Shown here one piece after another: positions 57,614 through 64,000 of a stretch of 64,000 bases of DNA; the first letter of the stretch is position 1; each line of letters opens with the position of its first letter. The position numbers and the translations under genes were made by a program. The notes under the pieces are model-generated. The model was not told the origin of the DNA. It made no database searches and saw only the letters and a list, made by a program, of their open reading frames with translations. Origin of the DNA: Orlajensenia stereocauli (GTDB lineage Bacteria > Actinomycetota > Actinomycetes > Actinomycetales > Microbacteriaceae); the NCBI RefSeq assembly GCF_039548895.1, contig NZ_JBCLVG010000003.1; one strand, 5' to 3'.

Positions 57614-59683
57614 CTACGCGTTCGCCGGGTCGCTCTCCGATTCCGGAACGACATCGGTTCCGGATGCCGCAGACACCGATCCGGTGACGGCGGCGAGCTC
57701 GGCGTCGATGTCGGTCGCACCCTGGAACTGCGAGTTGTAGAGGCGGTAGTACGCGCCCTCCCGCGCGATGAGCTCCTCGTGCGACCCCTGCTCGACGATG
57801 TCGCCGTGCTCCATCACCAGGATGAGGTCGGCGTCACGGATCGTCGACAGGCGGTGCGCGATCACGAACGAGGTGCGACCGTTGCGGAGCGCAGCCATCG
57901 CGTGCTGGAGGAGCAGCTCGGTGCGGGTGTCGACCGATGAGGTCGCCTCGTCGAGGATGAGCACCGACGGAGCGGACACGAACGCTCGCGCGATCGTGAT
58001 GAGCTGCTTCTCGCCCGCGGACACGTTCGACGCGTCCTCGTCGAGGACGGTGTCATACCCGTCGGGCAGCGAGTGCACGAACCTGTCGACGTAGGTGGCC
58101 TTCGCGGCCGCCACGATGTCGTCGTCCGTCGCGCTCTGCTGCCCGTAGCGGATGTTCTCGCGGATGGTTCCCGCGAACAGCCACGGGTCCTGCAGCACCA
58201 TGCCCGTGCGCGATCGCACGTCGTGGCGCCGCAGGTCGGCGATGTCCTGACCGTCCATGAGGATGCGGCCGCCGTTCAGTTCGTAGAACCGCATGATGAG
58301 GTTCACCAGCGTGGTCTTGCCGGCACCCGTCGGTCCGACGATCGCCACCGTCTGGCCCGGCTTCACCCGGAACGACAGGTCGCGGATCAGGGGCCGATCC
58401 GGCGTGTAGGAGAAGGCGACGTTCTCGAAGGAGATCGTGCCGTCGCCATCGACCGGCTTCGGGGCGTCGGCTGCGTCCGGCTCCTGCTCCTCCTCGTCGA
58501 GCAGTTCGAAGACCCGCTCGGCAGAAGCGACACCGGACTGCACGACGGCGGCCATTCCGCCCAGCTCCGACAGCGGCTGGGTGAACTGCTGCGAGTACTG
58601 GATGAACGCCTGCACGTCGCCGAGGCGCAGCTGGCCGCTGGCCACCATGAGCCCGCCGAGCACGGCGATGCCCACGTACGTGAGGTTTCCGATGAACATC
58701 ATTCCGGGCATGATCATGCCCGACAGGAACTGCGCCTTGAACGAGGCCTGGTACAGCTCCTCGTTCTCCGCCTTGAACTTCGCCATGGCGTCTTCCTCGC
58801 GGCCGAACACCTTGACGAGGGCGTGACCGGAGAACGACTCCTCGACACGGGCGTTGAGGCGGCCGACCTTGCGCCACTGGATGTTGAATGCCTTCTGCGA
58901 CTTGGGCCCGATGACACCGAAGATCACTCCCATGAGCGGCAGGGAGACGAGGGCGACGATGCTGAGCTGCCACGAGATCGAGAACATCATGATCAGAACG
59001 CCGACCACTGTGAGCACGCTCGTGATGACAGTCGAGAGCGACTGCTGCATCGTCTGCGTGATGTTGTCGATGTCGTTCGTGACGCGCGAGATGAGCTCGC
59101 CGCGCTGCACCTTGTCGAAGTAGCTGAGCGGCAGGCGGTTGATCTTCGCCTCGACGGATTCGCGGAGGCGGTACATGGTGCGCATCATGATGATGTTGAT
59201 CACGAAGCCCTGAATCCAGCTCAGCACCGAGGCCACCAGGTAGAGCGCCAGCACGAACATGAGCACCTGGCTGAGTCGGACGAAGTCGACCCCCTCGCCC
59301 GGTGTGATGTTCATGGCGGCGATCATGTTGGCCTGATCGGTCTGGCCGTCGGCGCGCAGGCCCTCCACGACCTGGTCCTGGGTGACGCCGGCAGGCAGTT
59401 GCGCGGAGACGACGCCCTCGAAGATGATGTTGGTCGCCTCGCCGAGCACCTTCGGTGCCGCGACGGTGAGGAGCACGCCGATCGCGCCGAGCAACGACAC
59501 GAAGATGAAGGCGACGCGGTGCGGCTTCAGCAGGCCGATGAGACGACCGAAGCTCTCGCGGAAGTTCGCGGCCTTGCCCGGCTTGACGCTGTCCCAGTCG
59601 CCGGAGGCGAGGCGCGCCTGCTCGGCGAGTTCGAGTTCGAGCTGCTCCTCTGCGGAGATCGCGCTTGTGGTCCCGGTGCTCAT
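57614..59683 (-). CDS. ABC exporter subunit with the canonical ATPase site
   Basis: A 689-residue fused membrane/ATPase half of a heterodimeric type IV ABC exporter. Six helices span about 45-365, with an unusual extracellular insert after the first helix (GVVSAQLPAGVTQDQVVEGLRADGQTDQANM). The ATPase has Walker A GPTGAGKTT, the Q-loop VLQDPWLF, Walker B LILDEATSSVD with the catalytic Glu, and the H-loop IAHRLST. Its own signature is degenerate (NVSAGEKQ instead of LSGGQ). This pairs correctly with the partner at 59680, which has the good signature but a poor Walker B. The start overlaps the partner stop (ATGA). It is probably a drug, lipid or peptide exporter. Confidence 0.92.
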   Translation of the reverse strand: MSTGTTSAISAEEQLELELAEQARLASGDWDSVKPGKAANFRESFGRLIGLLKPHRVAFIFVSLLGAIGVLLTVAAPKVLGEATNIIFEGVVSAQLPAGVTQDQVVEGLRADGQTDQANMIAAMNITPGEGVDFVRLSQVLMFVLALYLVASVLSWIQGFVINIIMMRTMYRLRESVEAKINRLPLSYFDKVQRGELISRVTNDIDNITQTMQQSLSTVITSVLTVVGVLIMMFSISWQLSIVALVSLPLMGVIFGVIGPKSQKAFNIQWRKVGRLNARVEESFSGHALVKVFGREEDAMAKFKAENEELYQASFKAQFLSGMIMPGMMFIGNLTYVGIAVLGGLMVASGQLRLGDVQAFIQYSQQFTQPLSELGGMAAVVQSGVASAERVFELLDEEEQEPDAADAPKPVDGDGTISFENVAFSYTPDRPLIRDLSFRVKPGQTVAIVGPTGAGKTTLVNLIMRFYELNGGRILMDGQDIADLRRHDVRSRTGMVLQDPWLFAGTIRENIRYGQQSATDDDIVAAAKATYVDRFVHSLPDGYDTVLDEDASNVSAGEKQLITIARAFVSAPSVLILDEATSSVDTRTELLLQHAMAALRNGRTSFVIAHRLSTIRDADLILVMEHGDIVEQGSHEELIAREGAYYRLYNSQFQGATDIDAELAAVTGSVSAASGTDVVPESESDPANA

Positions 59684-61413
59684 GCGCCTGCCTCCACTCC
59701 GAGCTGCGATTCGACGATCTCACGGTAGGTCTGGCTCGACTCGAGCAGCTGCTCGTGAGTTCCGACTCCCACCATCCGTCCGTCGTCGAGCACGACGATG
59801 CGGTCGGCATCCGTGATGGTCGAGATGCGCTGGGCGACCACGATCTTCGTCACCTGTGGCAGCTCCCTCCAGAGGGCTTGTCGTAGTCGGGCATCGGTGG
59901 TGAGGTCGAGGGCCGAGAACGAGTCGTCGAAGACGAGCACGTCGGGCTGGTGCACGATCGCCCGCGCGATGGCGAGACGCTGGCGCTGGCCGCCCGAGAC
60001 GTTCGTTCCGCCCTGGGAGATGCGGGCCTCGAGCTGGCCGTCCATCTCAGAGACGAAGTCGGCACCTTGGGCGATCTCGAGCGCCCGCCACAGCTCGTCG
60101 TCCGTCGCCTCCTCCCGGCCGAAGCGGAGGTTGGATGCGATGGTCCCGGTGAACAGGAACGGACGCTGCGGCACCAGTCCGATGCCGTTCCACAGCAGGT
60201 CGAGGTCGGCCTGGCGCACGTCGACGCCGCCGACCGACACAGTGCCGGCCGTCACGTCGAAGAGGCGGGGGATGAGCGAGACGAGGGTGGTCTTGCCGGC
60301 TCCGGTGGACCCGACGACGGCCACGGTCTCACCCGGTTCGGCCCGGAAGGTGATGCCGGAGAGCACGGGCTGCTCGGCGCCCGGGTAGGTGAAGCCGGCT
60401 CCATCGAACGACACCGACCCGGGCTCCGGGAAGGTCGTCGCGGGCTGGGTCGGGCGGATCAGCGTGCTCGTGCTGTCGAGCACCTCGCCGATGCGGTCGG
60501 CCGACACGGCCGCGCGCGGGATCATGATGGTCATGAAGCTCGCCATGAGCACGCCCATGAGGATCTGCATGATGTATTGCATGAAGGCGAACAGCGTGCC
60601 GACCTGGATGTCGCCGTTGTCGACCCTGATGGCGCCGAACCAGATCACGGCGACGACGGTGACGTTGAGCACCAGCATCGCGAGCGGGAACAGGACGACG
60701 AAGAGCGATCCGACCTTGCGGCCGACGACCATGATGTCGTAGTTCGCCGCGGCGAATCGCTCCTCCTCGATGGGCTCGCGCACGAACGCGCGCACGACCC
60801 GGATGCCGGTGAGCTGCTCGCGCATGATCCGGTTCACGGCGTCGAGGCGCTTCTGGTACGTGCGGAACAGCGGCACCATGCGGCTGATGATGAGACCGGC
60901 GACGATGAGCAGGGCCGGGACCGCGATCGCGATGATCCAGGTGAGCCCGATGTCCTGGCGGATGGCCATGATGACGCCGCCGATCGCCAGCAGCGGCGCC
61001 GAGACGAGCATGGTCGCGCCCATCATCGCGAGCATCTGCACCTGCTGGACGTCGTTCGTGTTGCGCGTGATGAGCGATCCGGCGCCGAACTGCGAGACCT
61101 CGCGTTCGGAGAACCCGCTCACCCTCTCGAAGATGTTGTCGCGGATGTCGCGGCCCATCTGCATGGCCGCGCGTGCGGCGAAGTAGGTGGCGATGATCGA
61201 CGCGATGATCTGGCCGAGGGAGATGCCGAGCATCATGACGCCCGTCGACCAGATGTAGCCGGTGTCGCCTGTCGCGACGCCCTCATCGATGATCTGGGCA
61301 TTGAGGGTGGGCAGGTACAGCGACGCGAGGGCGGCGATGAACTGGAAGACCAGCACGCCGAGCAGCGCCCAGCGATACGGCCTCAGGTAGCGGACGAGGA
61401 GTTTTCCGAGCAT
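59680..61413 (-). CDS. ABC exporter subunit with the degenerate ATPase site
   Basis: The 577-residue partner of the 57614 product. Six helices occupy about 1-320 (LLVRYLRPYRWALLGVLVFQFIAAL... to VLMASFMTIMIPRAA). The ATPase has Walker A GSTGAGKTT and a canonical signature NVSGGQRQR. Walker B reads VLVFDDSFSALD, with Asp in place of the catalytic Glu, and the H-loop reads VAQRIST with Gln for His. These changes are those of the non-hydrolysing site in heterodimers such as TM287/288 and BmrCD. ATG at 61413 (MLGKLLVRYL) follows GGAG. It is first in the two-gene operon; expression is presumably from the 61414-61606 gap, where I see no clear operator. Confidence 0.92.
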   Translation of the reverse strand: MLGKLLVRYLRPYRWALLGVLVFQFIAALASLYLPTLNAQIIDEGVATGDTGYIWSTGVMMLGISLGQIIASIIATYFAARAAMQMGRDIRDNIFERVSGFSEREVSQFGAGSLITRNTNDVQQVQMLAMMGATMLVSAPLLAIGGVIMAIRQDIGLTWIIAIAVPALLIVAGLIISRMVPLFRTYQKRLDAVNRIMREQLTGIRVVRAFVREPIEEERFAAANYDIMVVGRKVGSLFVVLFPLAMLVLNVTVVAVIWFGAIRVDNGDIQVGTLFAFMQYIMQILMGVLMASFMTIMIPRAAVSADRIGEVLDSTSTLIRPTQPATTFPEPGSVSFDGAGFTYPGAEQPVLSGITFRAEPGETVAVVGSTGAGKTTLVSLIPRLFDVTAGTVSVGGVDVRQADLDLLWNGIGLVPQRPFLFTGTIASNLRFGREEATDDELWRALEIAQGADFVSEMDGQLEARISQGGTNVSGGQRQRLAIARAIVHQPDVLVFDDSFSALDLTTDARLRQALWRELPQVTKIVVAQRISTITDADRIVVLDDGRMVGVGTHEQLLESSQTYREIVESQLGVEAGA

Positions 61414-61606
61414 CAGATCTCCGAAGGGTGGTGGAAGGCAGGGCAATGCGGGATGTGAAGGCAGTATCCACGTACCCACCGACACTGCAGGATGCAGAAG
61501 CTGTCGCCGGTGGGACGAGCGCGGTAGGAGGGTGGTCCCCCGCGCGGCCGATCAGCCTTTCAGAATTGCACGCGCTCGCGAAGAGGTCAAGCGAACAATG
61601 CTCGTC

Positions 61607-62911
61607 TCAGGTGACGGATGCGGCGGACAGTGCTCGCGGGCGCCGCGAGATGGAGATGCTCACGACGGCGGCCACGATGCACAGGCCGGCAGCGCCGAAC
61701 CAGGCCAGCGTGTACTCGCCGGTCGCATCGCGCACTGTCGCCGCCGCAGTGGCGGCGATGGCGGCCCCGACCTGGTGCGAGGCGAAGACCCAGCCGAAGA
61801 CGATCGGGCCGTCCTTGCCGAACACCTCGCGGCAGAGCGCGACAGTCGGCGGAACCGTCGCCACCCAGTCGAGCCCGTAGATGACGACGAAGATGATGAT
61901 GGGCGGAGCGACGGTGGCCGACAGCAGGAACGGAAGCACGAGCAGGCCGAGGCCGCGGCCGGCGTAGTAGACGGCGAGCAGGATGCGGGGGTTCACCCGA
62001 TCCGTCAGCCACCCCGATGCGATGGTGCCGACGATGTCGAAGATGCCCACGACGGCCAGCAGGCCCGCGGCCGTCGTCTCGGCCATGCCGTGGTCGTGCG
62101 CGCTCGGGATGAAGTGGGTGCCGACCAGGCCGTTGGTGGTCGCGCCGCAGATGGCGAAACCCGCCACGAGGGCCCAGAAAGTGCGCACCCTGCTGGCCCT
62201 GGCGAGAGTCGACAGCGCGAGCTTCGCCGCGTTGCCCTTCGCCGGCGGCTGGTAGACGTAGGAATCCGGCGCGCCGAATGGCGTGAGCCCGAGGTCGACG
62301 GGGTTGTTGCGGAGGAAGAGGAGCACCAGCGGGACGACGGCGAGCGCGCCGCAGGCCACGAGCAGGGTGGCCTGACGCCAGCCCTGCTGCTCGACGAGGA
62401 TCGCGATGAACGGCAGGAACGCCAGCTGGCCCGTCGCGCTCCCGGCCGTCAGGATTCCCACCACGAGGCCGCGGCTGCGCACGAACCACTGGTCTGCCAC
62501 CGTCGCCGCGAAGACCAGCGCCATCGATCCCGTGCCGATGCCGATGAGGAAGCCCCACGTGAGCACCAGCATCCAGGGCTCGGTCGCGAACACGCTCAGC
62601 CCCGCACCCGCCGCGACCAGCAGCAGCGCGCAGGTGGTGACTATGCGCATGCCGAAGCGCGCCATGAGTGCCGCGGCGAACGGCGCCATCAGGCCGTAGA
62701 GCAGCAGGTTCACCGTCACGGCCACCGAGAGCTGGGTGCGCGACCACCCGAACTCCGCCTCGAGCGGCAGCATGAGCACGCTTGGCGCCGCCCGGAACCC
62801 GGCGGCACCGACCAGCGCCAGGAAGGCGACGCCGGCGACGATCCACGCCGGGTGCACGCGCCAGTTCGGATGTGGGCGCTGCGCACTGTTCGGCGCCGGC
62901 GGGGTGGGCAT
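61607..62911 (-). CDS. MFS transporter, monocarboxylate/oxalate-formate type
   Basis: A 434-residue transporter with twelve helices. The N-terminal half has FRAAPSVLMLPLEAEFGWSRTQLSVAVTVNLLLYGLMAPFAAALMARFGMR, the pattern of OFA/MCT-like facilitators (F.WSR..LS......L..G...P..G.L.DRFG.R). The middle includes RSRGLVVGILTAGSATGQLAFLPFIAILVEQQGWRQA, and the second half SGWLTDRVNPRILL and the helix 9-12 set. Likely cargo is a small carboxylate. ATG at 62911 has only a weak ribosome site. It is divergent from the DUF2207 gene, with 81 bases between them. Further upstream in-frame starts reach into that gene's region and are rejected. Confidence 0.87.
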   Translation of the reverse strand: MPTPPAPNSAQRPHPNWRVHPAWIVAGVAFLALVGAAGFRAAPSVLMLPLEAEFGWSRTQLSVAVTVNLLLYGLMAPFAAALMARFGMRIVTTCALLLVAAGAGLSVFATEPWMLVLTWGFLIGIGTGSMALVFAATVADQWFVRSRGLVVGILTAGSATGQLAFLPFIAILVEQQGWRQATLLVACGALAVVPLVLLFLRNNPVDLGLTPFGAPDSYVYQPPAKGNAAKLALSTLARASRVRTFWALVAGFAICGATTNGLVGTHFIPSAHDHGMAETTAAGLLAVVGIFDIVGTIASGWLTDRVNPRILLAVYYAGRGLGLLVLPFLLSATVAPPIIIFVVIYGLDWVATVPPTVALCREVFGKDGPIVFGWVFASHQVGAAIAATAAATVRDATGEYTLAWFGAAGLCIVAAVVSISISRRPRALSAASVT

Positions 62912-62979
62912 GGTCTCGAGTATGGCCGACTCCCGGAGGGCATCCGCATCACCGACGGCATCCGACGCCGCGCCCGACC

Positions 62980-62985
62980 TAGGCT
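62980..62985 (+). promoter_or_regulatory. -10 box of the leaderless DUF2207 gene
   Basis: TAGGCT ends exactly 7 bases before the GTG at 62993, so transcription probably begins at the start codon. Confidence 0.5.
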
Positions 62986-62992
62986 GGGCCCT

Positions 62993-64000
62993 GTGAGACG
63001 ACTCATCGCCCTGACCATCGCCGTCGCGATCGCCGTCGGAGGTGCGCTGCTCCCGGCGGCTCCGGCGCTCGCCGACGTCGACGACTTCACCTTCGAGAGC
63101 TTCCATGGCGACTATTCGCTGGGTCGCGACGCCGAAGGGCACTCGACCGTCGAGACCGTCGAGACTCTCGTGGCGGTGTTCCCGGATGCCGACCAGAATC
63201 GCGGCATCCGTCGCAATCTGAACGCCGAGTACGACGGGCATCCGACCGAGCTGACCATCGTCTCCGTCACCGACGGCGCAGGCGAGAAGCGTACTTATGA
63301 AGAGGACAGTGACGACGGCGTCGTGAGCCTCACCATCGCGGGCGACGAGTACGTGCACGGGCTCCAGATGTACGTGATCACCTACACCGAGAAGTACCTC
63401 GACAGGTACTACGCCGACACGGATGCGCAGGAGTTCTACCGCGACACCAACGGCACGGACTGGGCGCAGCCGTTCGGCCGGGTCACCGCTCGCGTTCACC
63501 TGACCGACGAGCTCCTACAGGCTCGAACTGGGGAAGCCGATGCGGCGTCGGGCGCCGAGGGTGCAGACGGTCCGGCCGAGATCTCCGAGACCGCCGACGG
63601 CTACGAGTTCGCGGCATCCGATCTCGGGCCGCACGAGAACCTGACCTTCTCCATCGGCTTCGAGAACGGCACGTTCGTCCCGCGCGACGACGGCTTCTTC
63701 GCCGCCCCGTGGCCGATTCTCGCGCTCGTGTTCACCCTGCTCACGGTGCTGGCCATGATCGGGGCGTTCGTCGTGCGCTCGACCCGGCTGAAGGACGCCC
63801 CGGGCCGGGGGATCATCGTGGCCGAGTACCTGCCGCCGCCCGGGGTGAGCATTGCACTGGCCGGCGTCATCCTCAACAGGACCACGACGGCCCCTCCGGC
63901 GCAGATCCTCGCGCTCGCCGTCGCCGGCCGCGTGCGCATAGTCGAGGTGGCGAATCCGCGCGCCGGGGGCAAGGACTCCTACGAGATCGAGTTCCTGCAG
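62993..64000 (+). CDS. DUF2207 membrane protein, 3' end cut by the window
   Basis: The 336 visible codons start with a signal peptide (MRRLIALTIAVAIAVGGALLPAAPALA, cleavage before DVDDF). An extracellular domain follows, opening FTFESFHGDYSLGRDAEGHSTVETVETLVAVFPDADQNRGIRRNL, which is the DUF2207 N-terminal pattern (Y.l..dG...V.E.i...F.....GI.R.i). A transmembrane helix lies at about 240-263 (WPILALVFTLLTVLAMIGAFVV), then a cytoplasmic part typical of the family (GRGIIVAEYLPPPGVSIALAGVIL, LALAVAGRVRI). The reading frame is open to base 64000. The family is widespread in actinobacteria and has no established function. GTG at 62993 is supported by the -10 spacing and by the signal peptide. Confidence 0.88.
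   Translation, partial: MRRLIALTIAVAIAVGGALLPAAPALADVDDFTFESFHGDYSLGRDAEGHSTVETVETLVAVFPDADQNRGIRRNLNAEYDGHPTELTIVSVTDGAGEKRTYEEDSDDGVVSLTIAGDEYVHGLQMYVITYTEKYLDRYYADTDAQEFYRDTNGTDWAQPFGRVTARVHLTDELLQARTGEADAASGAEGADGPAEISETADGYEFAASDLGPHENLTFSIGFENGTFVPRDDGFFAAPWPILALVFTLLTVLAMIGAFVVRSTRLKDAPGRGIIVAEYLPPPGVSIALAGVILNRTTTAPPAQILALAVAGRVRIVEVANPRAGGKDSYEIEFLQ

Noticed and set aside
58073..61458. Two long plus-strand frames (58073-59728 and 59950-61458)
   Set aside because: Both are antisense to the ABC exporter genes and His/Asp/Glu-rich as expected from reverse reading.
1..64000. rRNA or tRNA genes, insertion sequences, prophage genes
   Set aside because: I found no cloverleaf-like sequence, transposase, integrase or phage structural protein in the translated frames.

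Overview
The window is 64 kb of very GC-rich DNA, tightly packed with genes on both strands. The gene families (IclR-controlled hut genes, PASTA kinase, DUF222-HNH nuclease, TM0106-type nuclease-helicase, DUF2207 protein), the frequent GTG starts, the four-base start/stop overlaps and the TAGGCT-type -10 boxes seven bases before a start codon all point to an actinobacterium, most likely Microbacteriaceae. I cannot name the genus. I see no rRNA, tRNA, phage, insertion sequence or CRISPR array.

Layout. 1-6000: histidine utilisation on the minus strand (hutH, hutU, partial hutI), with a secreted M23 peptidase gene between hutH and hutU. 6137-8392: a hypothetical gene and a PASTA Ser/Thr kinase. 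8485-21573: about 13 kb of plus-strand genes that start with pstC-pstA and end with pstB. Between them lie a membrane-anchored PstS-like protein, a large anchored exported protein, a secreted PstS-like protein, a WxL-domain protein, two WxL-interacting-type (DUF916-like) membrane proteins and a sortase-fold protein that lacks both catalytic His and Cys. This is the strongest candidate for an undescribed system. 21653-22450: an IclR regulator whose palindromic operator also occurs in front of hutH and hutU, so it is very probably HutR.

22488-34000: housekeeping and accessory genes: exported esterase, GNAT, a DEAD-box helicase with a long repetitive N-terminus, TSUP permease, FAD oxidase, luciferase-like oxidoreductase, small proteins, a broken DUF222-HNH gene and a glutaredoxin. 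This stretch holds most of the odd repeats: an 88-nt inverted repeat, eleven perfect 8-bp tandem units and a 5-bp microsatellite. 34064-39578: a TetR regulator divergent from an NCS1 permease-agmatine deiminase-amidase operon. 39714-43111: a DUF4956-VTC-Cthe_2159-like operon. 43221-46745: a large RecB-like nuclease/superfamily 1 helicase.

46918-64000: mostly transport: four MFS proteins, a TspO-like protein, a heterodimeric ABC exporter, an M20 peptidase, an endonuclease/phosphatase-fold membrane protein, small membrane proteins and a truncated DUF2207 protein. A family of roughly 40-bp palindromic repeats (core CTCGCTGAG ... CGCCCGAAGCG) recurs at gene 3' ends through the window, single or as inverted pairs.
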